64,000 nucleotides of DNA, taken from UWMA-0277 sp965183885 (lineage in GTDB: Bacteria; Bacteroidota; Bacteroidia; Flavobacteriales; BACL11). Below, one piece after another: positions 27,714 through 37,100 of the stretch (positions are counted from its first letter, which is position 1; each line of letters begins with the position of its first letter). The DNA lies in NCBI GenBank assembly GCA_965183885.1, contig OZ238992.1:310001-374000 (forward strand). Direction: 5' to 3'. The notes beneath the pieces were generated by a model. That model did not search any database. It had not been told where the DNA came from and worked only from the letters and a program-made list of their open reading frames with translations. Both the position numbers and the translations under genes were made by a program.

Positions 27714-27727
27714 CTAATTGCAATTAG
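27714..27727. repeat. Perfect 14-bp palindrome upstream of lon
   Basis: CTAATTGCAATTAG is its own reverse complement. It begins 22 nt upstream of the lon ATG and overlaps the -12 half of the candidate sigma-54 promoter. It may be a repressor site or follow from the AT-rich sequence. Confidence 0.4.
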
Positions 27728-27734
27728 CATGCCA
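27719..27734 (-). promoter_or_regulatory. Candidate sigma-54 promoter of lon
   Basis: The minus strand reads TGGCATGCTAATTGCA, matching the sigma-54 consensus TGGCAYRNNNNTTGCW at every defined base. The GG and GC dinucleotides are 12 bp apart as required. The predicted start point falls about 10 nt downstream, leaving a leader of roughly 15-20 nt before the lon ATG at 27691. No TAnnTTTG box is seen here. Confidence 0.5.
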
Positions 27735-27761
27735 CAACTAAAGGCTGATCCTTTTTGGCAG

Positions 27762-28919
27762 TTAAGACTCGTTTCTATACCGTTTTGTCATAGCATATAC
27801 TTCTGAAAGTATATCTTGTTCTATTTTATCAAAGCTAAGCCCTCTTCTTAAGAATACTTTATTAGCTACATCAAATACCTTATCTATTTTATAAATAGAA
27901 AATCCTGATGCTCCTCCCCAACTAAATGAAGAAACAAAATTTCTTGGAAATCCTGAACCAAATATATTAGCACTTACTCCGACCACAGTACCTGTATTAA
28001 ACATTGTATTAATGCCAGACTTAGAATGATCCCCCATAATTAAACCACAAAACTGCAGACCCGTTTTCTTAAAGCGTCCCACCTCATAATTCCATAACTT
28101 AACCTCAGCATAATTATTTTTAAGGTTTGAATTATTAGTATCAGCTCCTAAATTACACCACTCTCCTATTACTGAATTACCTAAAAACCCATCATGAGCC
28201 TTAGAAGAATAACCAAAAAATACTGAATTATTTACCTCGCCACCTACTTTACAATATGGCCCTAGTGTAGTTGCCCCATAAATTTTAGCTCCCATTTTAA
28301 GCACCGAACTTTCACACATAGCAAACGGACCTCTAATTATAGAACCTTCCATAACCTCAGCATTCTTACCTATATATATAGGGCCATTTTCAGCATTTAA
28401 AATACTGCATGACACCTTAGCTCCTTTTTCAATAAAAATTTGGCTCCCTAACACTGTATTATTATCATCTAAAAGCTGTGATTTCCTTTTCTTAGTTAAT
28501 AAATTAAAATCAGCAGCTATCTCTCTATCATTATCTGAAAATATATCCCATAAATTTTCTACAGTATAAAAAGCTGTATTAGATTCAATTTCATTAAGTC
28601 TATTTTCTTTAAATGTACTATTTCTAAAAGCAAGCAACACTCCATTTTTTACTAGTGCCTCCCCAACTCTTAAATTTTCAAGCTCAACCATTAATTCTTT
28701 TGAAGGAAGCACATGTGCGGCTACCCAAAGATTATCTTTCATTACTTTAATTGGAAACTTAAGCGATAAATAATCTGCCGTTTGCACTGAAACTGTTTTA
28801 CAATAGTGCTCCCATTTTTCTTTAATTGTTAATATTCCTATTCTAAAAGAAGAAATTGGACGCGTATAACTTAAAGGATAATAATTTTCAGGGTTTACAT
28901 CAAAGAGGATTACATTCAT
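27762..28919 (-). CDS. GlmU-like sugar nucleotidyltransferase family protein with beta-helix
   Basis: A 385-residue protein of the Bacteroidota 'GlmU family' (putative sugar-nucleotidyltransferase). The N-terminal part (MNVILFDVNPENYYPLSYTR) replaces the usual nucleotide-binding loop of GlmU; the LxxGxGTRM motif is absent. The C-terminal two-thirds is a left-handed beta-helix of hexapeptide repeats (IGKNAEVMEGSIIRGPFAMC, LGPYCKVGGEVNNSVFFGYS, GVSANIFG). It ends with a short helical tail. The substrate is unknown. Activity as a true uridylyltransferase is doubtful because of the missing loop. A promoter box lies 4 nt before the ATG. Confidence 0.75.
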   Translation of the reverse strand: MNVILFDVNPENYYPLSYTRPISSFRIGILTIKEKWEHYCKTVSVQTADYLSLKFPIKVMKDNLWVAAHVLPSKELMVELENLRVGEALVKNGVLLAFRNSTFKENRLNEIESNTAFYTVENLWDIFSDNDREIAADFNLLTKKRKSQLLDDNNTVLGSQIFIEKGAKVSCSILNAENGPIYIGKNAEVMEGSIIRGPFAMCESSVLKMGAKIYGATTLGPYCKVGGEVNNSVFFGYSSKAHDGFLGNSVIGEWCNLGADTNNSNLKNNYAEVKLWNYEVGRFKKTGLQFCGLIMGDHSKSGINTMFNTGTVVGVSANIFGSGFPRNFVSSFSWGGASGFSIYKIDKVFDVANKVFLRRGLSFDKIEQDILSEVYAMTKRYRNES

Positions 28920-28923
28920 AAAG

Positions 28924-28931
28924 CAAAGTTA
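28924..28931 (-). promoter_or_regulatory. -7 promoter box of the GlmU-like gene
   Basis: The minus strand reads TAACTTTG (TAnnTTTG), ending 4 nt before the ATG at 28919. The transcript would be leaderless. Confidence 0.5.
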
Positions 28932-28936
28932 AAAAA

Positions 28937-28966
28937 AAAGCCCACACATAAAATGTGCAGGCTTTT
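28937..28966 (-). terminator. Rho-independent terminator of rpmE2
   Basis: Stem AAAAGCC...ACACAT / ATGTG..GGCTTTT with one internal mismatch, followed on the minus strand by a long T run. It lies 22 nt after the rpmE2 stop. Confidence 0.8.
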
Positions 28967-28988
28967 AATATCAATTGAATTCCTAAAA

Positions 28989-29243
28989 TTATTTTTGGAA
29001 CTTCTTATATTTATTTTTGAACTTATCAATTCTACCAGCCGTATCAATCATTTTAGCTTTACCCGTATAGAAAGGATGAGAATCAGAAGAGATTTCCATT
29101 TTCACTAAAGGGTATTCATTACCATCTTCCCACTTAATAGTATCATTAGTTTCAGCACATGACTTTGTTAACATTGCAAATTCTGTTGACATGTCTTTGA
29201 ATACACAAAGTCTGTAATTATCTGGGTGAATATCTTTTCTCAT
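28989..29243 (-). CDS. rpmE2: 50S ribosomal protein L31, type B
   Basis: A component of the large ribosomal subunit, 84 residues. The N-terminus MRKDIHPDNYRLCVFKDMS and the end SDSHPFYTGKAKMIDTAGRI are the L31 signatures. The Cys pairs that bind zinc in type A L31 are not present as CxxC, so this is the zinc-independent type B form. It is a single gene with its own promoter box (29270-29277) and terminator. Confidence 0.95.
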   Translation of the reverse strand: MRKDIHPDNYRLCVFKDMSTEFAMLTKSCAETNDTIKWEDGNEYPLVKMEISSDSHPFYTGKAKMIDTAGRIDKFKNKYKKFQK

Positions 29244-29269
29244 AATTGTATCTTCTTAAATTAGGGCTG

Positions 29270-29277
29270 CAAAAATA
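29270..29277 (-). promoter_or_regulatory. -7 promoter box for rpmE2
   Basis: The minus strand reads TATTTTTG (TAnnTTTG), 26 nt upstream of the rpmE2 ATG. Confidence 0.45.
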
Positions 29278-29315
29278 AAAAGTTTTCTTTAATCTGCATT
29301 ACTAATTTGCAATTA

Positions 29316-30251
29316 TTATAAATTTAAATCATTTAATAGAGTATTTGTAGCTTTTACTCCCTCTGCTGAAGCTTTTAACTGACTCAATTCTGCCTCACTT
29401 AAGTCGATTTCTACTATACGCTCAATACCATTTTTACCTAAAATAACTGGAACCCCGATACATAAATCATTTAAACCGAACTCACCTTCAAGTAATGATG
29501 AACAAGGGAACATTTTTTGTTGATCACAAGCAATAGATTGCACTAAAGAAGATACTGCTGCTCCTGGAGCATACCAAGCTGAAGTTCCTAACATTCCTGT
29601 TAAAGTTGCACCACCTACCTTAGTATCTTCCAATACCTTTTGCATTCTTTCCTCAGAAATAAATTCTGAAGCTCTAACAGAATTTCTAGTTGCCAAACGA
29701 GTTAAAGGAACCATTCCTTTATCAGAATGACCTCCAATTACCATACCATCAACATCAGAAGCTGGACACTCCATAGCTTCAGATAATCTATACTTAAATC
29801 TAGCACTATCTAAAGCCCCTCCCATACCAATAATTCTATTCTTTGGCAATCCAGTAACTTTATGTGTCAAATAAGTCATTGTATCCATAGGATTACTTAC
29901 AATAATCAAAATTACATCTGGAGAATGCTTAATTAAGTTTTCTGAAACTGTTTTTACAATTCCAGCATTAATTCCAATTAACTCTTCACGAGTCATTCCT
30001 GGTTTTCTAGGAATTCCTGAAGTAATTACAGCAATATTACTTCCTGCTGTTTTAGAGTAATCATTAGTACTTCCTGTAATTTTAGTATCAAATCCATTTA
30101 AAGATGCTGTTTGCATTAAGTCCATTGCTTTACCTTCAGCAAAGTTCTCTTTAATATCAACTAATACTACTTCTGAAGCAAAGTTTTTTATTGCGATATA
30201 TTCCGCACAACTTGCTCCAACTGCTCCTGCTCCTACAACTGTAACTTTCAT
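29316..30251 (-). CDS. mdh: Malate dehydrogenase (LDH-like type)
   Basis: Interconverts malate and oxaloacetate with NAD in the TCA cycle. It has 311 residues. The Rossmann motif VTVVGAGAVGASCAEYIA is at the N-terminus. The substrate-binding motifs GIPRKPGMTREELIGIN and VSNPMDTMTYL follow, with the catalytic His in GMVIGGHSDKGMVPL. The Arg of PRKPGMTR and the residue at the substrate-specificity position fit malate rather than lactate dehydrogenase. It is a single gene. Confidence 0.96.
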   Translation of the reverse strand: MKVTVVGAGAVGASCAEYIAIKNFASEVVLVDIKENFAEGKAMDLMQTASLNGFDTKITGSTNDYSKTAGSNIAVITSGIPRKPGMTREELIGINAGIVKTVSENLIKHSPDVILIIVSNPMDTMTYLTHKVTGLPKNRIIGMGGALDSARFKYRLSEAMECPASDVDGMVIGGHSDKGMVPLTRLATRNSVRASEFISEERMQKVLEDTKVGGATLTGMLGTSAWYAPGAAVSSLVQSIACDQQKMFPCSSLLEGEFGLNDLCIGVPVILGKNGIERIVEIDLSEAELSQLKASAEGVKATNTLLNDLNL

Positions 30252-30286
30252 TTTTATGTAATTATTTGTTTATTATAAAATTTCTG

Positions 30287-30294
30287 CAAAAATA
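30287..30294 (-). promoter_or_regulatory. -7 promoter box for mdh
   Basis: The minus strand reads TATTTTTG (TAnnTTTG), 35 nt upstream of the mdh ATG. Confidence 0.45.
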
Positions 30295-30335
30295 AGCAAT
30301 CCTAAAAAACAGCACTCTTATTTTATCATTAAAAA

Positions 30336-30355
30336 AAGCCAGTAAAAACTGGCTT
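30336..30355 (-). terminator. Rho-independent terminator of gyrB
   Basis: Perfect 8-bp stem AAGCCAGT / ACTGGCTT with a 4-nt loop. On the minus strand it is followed by a run of seven T. It lies 12 nt after the gyrB stop. Confidence 0.88.
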
Positions 30356-30367
30356 CTTTATTATTTA

Positions 30368-32317
30368 TTAGGCATCAATATTTGCATATTTTGCATTTGC
30401 TTCAATAAAAGCTCTCCTTGGAGGAACATCATCTCCCATTAACATAGAGAACACTCTATCAGCTTCTGCTGCACTATCAATAGTAACTTGCTTAAGCGTA
30501 CGATATTCAGGATTTAATGTAGTATCCCACAATTGAGAAGCATTCATCTCCCCAAGACCTTTATATCTTTGTATGATGACATTTACATCCTTACCTCCCT
30601 TCATTTCTTCAATCATCAAATCTCTTTGATCTTCATCCCAACAATACCTATGATCCTTACCTCTTTTTAATAAGTATAAAGGAGGAGTTGCTATATAAAC
30701 ATAACCGTTTTCAATAAGTGGTTTTAAGTAACGGAAAAAGAAGGTTAATAAAAGTGTTGCAATATGACTCCCATCAATATCTGCATCCGTCATAACTACT
30801 ACTTTATGATATCTTAACTTCTCAATATTCAATTCCCTTTCATCCTCTGGTGTTCCAATTGAAACTCCTAAGGCCTTAAACATATTTTTTATCTCCTCAT
30901 TCTCAAAAATCTTATGTTGCATTGCTTTTTCAACATTAAGTATTTTCCCTCTTAATGGTAAAATAGCTTGAAAATGTCTATCTCTACCTTGTTTAGCTGT
31001 ACCACCTGCCGAATCTCCCTCTACTAGGAATATTTCACATTTTGCAGGATCTCTTTCTGAGCAATCTGACAGCTTACCAGGAAGCCCTGACCCTGAAAGT
31101 ACATTTTTACGCTGTACCATTTCACGAGCCTTACGAGCTGCATTACGTGCTGTAGCAGCTAAAATTACTTTTTGTACAATTAACTGAGCTTGTTTTGGGT
31201 TTTCCTCCAAGTAATTACTCAACATCTCTCCTACTGATTTATCAACCGCACCAGTAACTTCTTTATTTCCAAGCTTTGTTTTTGTTTGTCCCTCAAACTG
31301 AGGCTCCATTACTTTTACTGAAATAACAGCCGTTAACCCTTCTCTAAAATCATCACCACTAATCTCAAATTTCACTTTTTTAAGCAAACCTGATTCATCA
31401 GCATATTTTTTAAGGGTACGAGTTAAACCTCTTCTAAAACCAGCTAAATGCGTACCTCCCTCGTGTGTATTAATATTATTTACATAAGAATGTACATTCT
31501 CAGTATACGATGTGTTATAAATCATTGCTAACTCAACAGGAACTCCATTCTTTTCCCCATCAATATAGATTACATCATCTAAAATAGCCTCTCTAGTTTC
31601 GTCTAAGAAAGAAACAAATTCTTTTAATCCTCCTTCAGAATAGAACTCATCTTTAACTAGATTTCCTTCTTCATCAGTTCTTCTCTTATCAGTTAATGAT
31701 AAATGAATTCCTTTATTCAAAAAAGAAAGCTCACGTAAACGAGCAGCCAATATATCAAAATGATAAATAGTATCTGAAAAGATAGAAGCATCTGGTTTAA
31801 AGGTAACCATAGTTCCTGTTTTATCAGTAGTTCCTATTTCTCTTACATCATATTGAGGAATACCAATCTTATATTCTTGTTCAAAAACCTTACCTCCCCT
31901 GTGTACTTCAACTCTTAAATCGTCAGAAAGTGCATTTACACAAGAAACCCCAACACCATGAAGTCCACCCGACACTTTATATGATCCTTTATCAAATTTA
32001 CCCCCAGCATGCAACACTGTCATTACAACTTCTAAAGCTGACTTCCCTTCTTTCTCATGAATATCAGTTGGAATCCCTCTACCATTATCTTCTACAGTAA
32101 TTGAATTGTCTTCATTGACATAAACATCAATATGAGAACAATGCCCAGCTAAGGCTTCATCAATAGAATTATCAACTACCTCATACACCAAGTGATGTAA
32201 CCCTTTTTGACCAATATCACCAATATACATGGCTGGTCTTTTCCTTACAGCCTCTAAACCTTCAAGTACTTGGATATTACTTGCACCATAGTCTTGATTC
32301 TTATTTTCTTCACTCAT
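30368..32317 (-). CDS. gyrB: DNA gyrase subunit B
   Basis: The ATPase subunit of gyrase, which introduces negative supercoils. It has 649 residues, the short form without the E. coli-type insert. The GHKL ATPase motifs are EVVDNSIDEALAGH, VEDNGRGIPTDIH and GGLHGVGVSCVNAL. The TOPRIM domain has FLVEGDSAGGTAKQG, PLRGKILNVEKA and MTDADIDGSHIATLLL. The C-terminus has the QRYKGLGEMNASQLWDTT motif that distinguishes GyrB from most ParE proteins. It is a single gene with its own promoter box and terminator. Confidence 0.97.
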   Translation of the reverse strand: MSEENKNQDYGASNIQVLEGLEAVRKRPAMYIGDIGQKGLHHLVYEVVDNSIDEALAGHCSHIDVYVNEDNSITVEDNGRGIPTDIHEKEGKSALEVVMTVLHAGGKFDKGSYKVSGGLHGVGVSCVNALSDDLRVEVHRGGKVFEQEYKIGIPQYDVREIGTTDKTGTMVTFKPDASIFSDTIYHFDILAARLRELSFLNKGIHLSLTDKRRTDEEGNLVKDEFYSEGGLKEFVSFLDETREAILDDVIYIDGEKNGVPVELAMIYNTSYTENVHSYVNNINTHEGGTHLAGFRRGLTRTLKKYADESGLLKKVKFEISGDDFREGLTAVISVKVMEPQFEGQTKTKLGNKEVTGAVDKSVGEMLSNYLEENPKQAQLIVQKVILAATARNAARKAREMVQRKNVLSGSGLPGKLSDCSERDPAKCEIFLVEGDSAGGTAKQGRDRHFQAILPLRGKILNVEKAMQHKIFENEEIKNMFKALGVSIGTPEDERELNIEKLRYHKVVVMTDADIDGSHIATLLLTFFFRYLKPLIENGYVYIATPPLYLLKRGKDHRYCWDEDQRDLMIEEMKGGKDVNVIIQRYKGLGEMNASQLWDTTLNPEYRTLKQVTIDSAAEADRVFSMLMGDDVPPRRAFIEANAKYANIDA

Positions 32318-32353
32318 AAATTTGAATTATTATCTACTTATTTTTAAAACAGA

Positions 32354-32361
32354 CAAATATA
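32354..32361 (-). promoter_or_regulatory. -7 promoter box for gyrB
   Basis: The minus strand reads TATATTTG (TAnnTTTG), 36 nt upstream of the gyrB ATG. Confidence 0.45.
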
Positions 32362-32435
32362 CAATTATACTATGAGTTAAAGCACGGATTAAAGCACGAA
32401 AATTAGCAGAAGTTTTTCAACAAATGTTGATAAAT

Positions 32436-34148
32436 TTAGAAGGAATAATTAAGTCCGAACAACCCATTAAAACCTGCTTCCTGATAACCAATCCACATTT
32501 CTTGCTTAGAGTTTGTAAGATTATTCAGCTGCAAATAAGCCGATAACCTTTTAGAGTAAGAATAATACACTCCTAAATTTGCATGGATTTGAGCAGGAAG
32601 CTCTATTTTATTTCGCAGAAAAACAAAATCCTGATTATTATAAAGAGAGTGATCACCAGCAACTCTCTTTCCAGTATAAGCTAGAGTTGGAACCATCTTT
32701 ATCTTATCCCTAAGACTAACAGGAACACTTAATTCAAATGTTAAATTAGGAGTATTTGCCACATAAGCACTACCCCTATCATAATAATCTCCATTAATAT
32801 TTAAACTAATTAAATCATTAAAATCTCTATTATAATTAGCATTAATATGTAATTGCCAAAGATCAGTATAGTTAATTAGGAAACAATTATAATCTCCAAT
32901 AACATACCTATTAAAGTGTGCCATATTATCAATTTTCCCATAAGCAACACTCCCTTCAAAAACCTCATTCTTCCCCAAAACATTACGCATAGCCACATAA
33001 AACTCATTAACATCTGTTGTTTTTAAACTCTGTAAAATAGTATCGCCTAATAAAACACTTTGATTCATACCGTATGAATGAATGAATGGATTTTTATCAG
33101 AAAGCGATTTAAGCGTATGCCTTTGCTCACTATGACGCAAACCACCATACACCAGCAAAACATCTTTCACAAGCTCCTTAGTTGCTTTAACTTGAGGAAA
33201 TACTTTAAAAGAAGTTTCGTCAGAAAAATAACGAAGCTCTAACTCTAAATTAAAATCAACTCCAAACTTTACAAAAGTAGTTGATGGTGAAAAATGAAAA
33301 GACTGTACAGCAGCACTTTCTAATTTTGCATCAGGGTTATTATAATTTATATAATCATTTAACTGAACCTTTAAACTATAAGGAAGCCCCTTAATCGTCT
33401 TGCGTAAATTTGTACTTAAGTGAATTTGATTTTCAGAAAGCTCATTAAAGTCTGAGATAGAAAAAGCAGTATAATGCTTCAACCTACCAGGAGCCAATTC
33501 TTTTGAAATAGCAGAGAACGAAAATTTAGTATATGCAAAACGACTTAACACCTCTCCACCATCTTGAGGGGAAGAATGGTCTTGCTCAAGCCAACTTGCT
33601 GTTCTTCTATCATAACTTAAGTTTGCCATAAAAATATGAGACGCATTCATTTTCTTCCCATACAAATGCATGGAGTTTTTACTATTTCTTGCCAAATAAG
33701 GTGCTCTTGCAACTGCTAGCTGCACACCTTCAGGAGAAGGATTAGAAACTTGATATTTATTAGCAAAATGGTTTAATAATATTCCATAACTCAAAGTTTT
33801 GGATCGTTTACTATTATGTAAAACACTTGCTTTAGTTGTCCATAAATTCCCAAAACCAAAAGACACTTTTGTAGCATATAACTCTGGAATTTTATCAGCC
33901 TTAACCTTTGCTGCTTTAAGAGGTCTTGTTTTATAATCTGACTCCAAATCTACCACAACAACAGCATACTCTTGAGTTCTATCCTTTCTTATAGTATCTG
34001 CAAAAGTTGCATTTTCATTAAGACGAGTAGCCTCTGGAATTGAAGGCTTAAAACCCTCTACTACTTTCACTTGAGTAGTACCTATATCTTGAGCAAAAAT
34101 ACTACCTACACTCATCATACAGAAAAAAATTATTTTATTCAATTTCAT
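32436..34148 (-). CDS. Plug-less TonB-receptor-like outer-membrane beta-barrel
   Basis: A 570-residue exported protein. The signal peptide (about 1-19, ending SIFAQ) is followed by a short periplasmic-type segment (VKVVEGFKPSIPEATRLNEN; SDYKTRPLKAAKVKADKIP). The rest is a long run of amphipathic beta-strands that ends YQEAGFNGLFGLNYSF, with the terminal Phe of outer-membrane barrels. It looks like the barrel of a TonB-dependent receptor without the plug domain and without a visible TonB box. Its start overlaps the end of the TPR gene by 14 nt, so the two are translated together and probably act together. Confidence 0.72.
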   Translation of the reverse strand: MKLNKIIFFCMMSVGSIFAQDIGTTQVKVVEGFKPSIPEATRLNENATFADTIRKDRTQEYAVVVVDLESDYKTRPLKAAKVKADKIPELYATKVSFGFGNLWTTKASVLHNSKRSKTLSYGILLNHFANKYQVSNPSPEGVQLAVARAPYLARNSKNSMHLYGKKMNASHIFMANLSYDRRTASWLEQDHSSPQDGGEVLSRFAYTKFSFSAISKELAPGRLKHYTAFSISDFNELSENQIHLSTNLRKTIKGLPYSLKVQLNDYINYNNPDAKLESAAVQSFHFSPSTTFVKFGVDFNLELELRYFSDETSFKVFPQVKATKELVKDVLLVYGGLRHSEQRHTLKSLSDKNPFIHSYGMNQSVLLGDTILQSLKTTDVNEFYVAMRNVLGKNEVFEGSVAYGKIDNMAHFNRYVIGDYNCFLINYTDLWQLHINANYNRDFNDLISLNINGDYYDRGSAYVANTPNLTFELSVPVSLRDKIKMVPTLAYTGKRVAGDHSLYNNQDFVFLRNKIELPAQIHANLGVYYSYSKRLSAYLQLNNLTNSKQEMWIGYQEAGFNGLFGLNYSF

Positions 34149-37100
34149 CTTTTATATTTTCATTTATTATAGCTGCAGTATCTGCTTTATTAATTATTGT
34201 ATCAGGAACTACAACCTCATAATCTACATCAATTACACCTATTTCATTTTCACTCTGATTAACAACCGAATCTGAATCAATTTTTACTAATTCAACAACA
34301 GAGACTTGCTCATTCTCAAAGAACTCTTGTTTATCAATATACAATGTATCTACTATAAAGCTACCCTCAAGCGTATCTTTAACTTCTTCAGAACCTCCCT
34401 CAACAACTGCTGAGTCAACAACTAAAGCTTCACTCACCTTAACAATCTCTTCTTTAAAAATTGTATCTACTGCAACACCTTGCTCAACCGTATCTTTCAT
34501 AACCTCAGAAAGACTCTCAACAACTACTGAATCAACAAGTAACTCCTCTTTCTCCTTAACTAATGTATCTATTTCAACAATATTTAAAGTATCCAACTCA
34601 AGACCCTCCTTCTTTTCTACAATAACCTCTTCTACCAAAAAATCTTCTAAATCATAATCAATTTCTTCTTCTGAAACATCAATAAAGAATTGTGGCTCCG
34701 TTTCCTTAATTACTTTTTCATTTTCAACTATTAACTCCCATTTTTTACGTGCCAGATTTACAAGCTCATCACCCTTATGATTCTCAATAACACTTTCTAA
34801 AGTAGCCTTAGCTTGAAAAGTATTTTCTTGCACACTATAAATATCAGCTAATAATAAAAAAGCTTTTGCTATAAAATGATCACTATTATAGTTATCAGCC
34901 AAATCAAATATCATTTGCTCCGCCAGCATTAAACTATCATCAAGGTAAGTAAGATATGCTAAACAATATTTTGCTTCAGCGCCCTCATCATAAGCTGACA
35001 GGCCTGCTACTTTTTCAAAAGTCAATCTGGACTTAGCATAACTCCCACTTTCAAATTCATACCTTGCTACTATAAGGTAAGCCCTGCTTAACAACCAATC
35101 ATCAGTTTTTTCTAACTTCAGAACCTTTTTAGCATATTGGTAAGGCTTAGTGATATCATCCGCACTTAATTCCTCCATGTTATCAAAACCATACATCAAG
35201 CGAATAACCGCTTCCCTCATTATACTATTTGATTCAGAAGCCTCCTCAACCTTTTGATAGTATTGGTTTGAATAAACATACTTATCTTGATTGTAATAAT
35301 AACGAGCTAAGAACAAATTAGCTTCCCCAGTATGCTTTAAGTTAGATTCTGAGACTGTACCATATTGCTTTACTGCATTAAGAGTGTCACCAAGCTGCAA
35401 ACAACTATTACCATAATAATAAGGAACTTCATGCTTAAAAACACCATCACTATACTGCTCCATATACTGACCAAACACTTCCTTAGCAACCTTATAATCT
35501 CCTTCTGCAAATTTCATAAAAGCAGTATTGTAGGTTAATGAATCTTGCTCTGCTCTGCTCATACTCACTTCAGGCAAAGCATTGATGATTTTTAAATACT
35601 CATCTACTTTTGCCAAACTAACATAAGCAGACTGCAAACCTTGAAGTGCCTCTTTAAAATACTTTGTTTGCTGAAAATTATTTACTACATGTAAGAATTC
35701 TACTATAGCATCCTCAGCTTTATCAGTAGAAAAATAAATCATTCCTTTACTTAAGTAAGCATCTGCAACAAGATTATTGTCTTTAGTGACCTCTAACAAT
35801 TTATCATAATGCTCAAAAGCTAATGTGTTATTTGAGATGTTTTTATAATACTTAGCCAAATCATAAAGAGCATTATCATAATAAGCTGAAGATGTAAAGT
35901 CTGTTACCAACCGTTTTAGCAAATCAACTTTCACTTTATTTTTAGCCAACAAACCTAAAGCTACTGATCGTTTATAAATTGCATAATCAACATCAAATAA
36001 AGAATATGAAGCTGCTTTATTATAATATTTCTCTGACAAAGAGAACTCATTACTCATAAAAAATCCGTCAGCTATACGAAGGTAAGTATCATTTAAACGC
36101 ATACTATCTACACTTACCTTTTCATACTTCCTAAAGTACTTATTTGCTTGTTGATACTCTTGCTGTTGGAAATATGCATAAGCTAAATTATACTCCTTTA
36201 AACTAAAATAGTTTTTAAACTCTGTATTACTTGAAAAAGGAAGATTTACATATAAGTCAATAGCTTCTTGATAGTTGGCAAGCTGATAATTACAGTCTGC
36301 TAACCAAAAACTACTTAAGTATGCTATGTCATCATCAATTAGGAAATTATTTGACTCTTTAAAATAAGCTTCTGCTTGAGTATAATCAGCTGTATTATAA
36401 GACTTAACCCCTAAGAAGAAAGCAACTTGCTGCAATGCTCTTTTCTGATCATTTGTTGGTAAATGAATATCTTTTAAAGCATCATAAGCCTCTTCATACT
36501 TACTAGTACTTTGCAAACTCTGCACCATCAACACTTCAATTTCTTTTTTATGAAGAGGGTGGGAATAAGTTTCTAAATAGGTTTTAAGAATTTTCAAAGT
36601 GCTTTCAAACGGCAAGTCTAATTGAAAAGACAATTTTGCATAATTATAATAAGCATCCTCTTGCAAGGCTGGACTATAGTCATATTCAGCTACTTTCTTA
36701 AAAGCTTGCAAAGCATAATTATAATTCTCCAACTCCAAATAAGAAGCTCCTAAAGAATAAGTAGCATATTGCTTTACACTATCTATCGCCGCTCCAATTT
36801 GTTCTAGCTGCACTATAGCATTATCATAGTCTTCTATTTTAAAATAAGACTGCCCTAGTAAAAAACGAACTACAGGTGTTACTTCCTCTTCAACATCAAT
36901 AAAATTATTAAAATGAGTAATTGCCTGCTTATAGTCACCTAACCTATAGTAAGCTTCAGCCATTAATCGATTTACTTCTGAAACCCTTGATAAAACTATA
37001 GTACCTAATAGCGGATTAGCAAAAGCTATTAGTTTTTCATAGTCCTGTTCAAAAAAATAAATTTGTGTAATGTAGTAAGGCACAATTGCACCAAATGTTT

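Noticed and set aside
32436..34148. Complete TonB-dependent receptor
   Set aside because: No plug domain and no TonB box are visible; only the barrel-type region is present.
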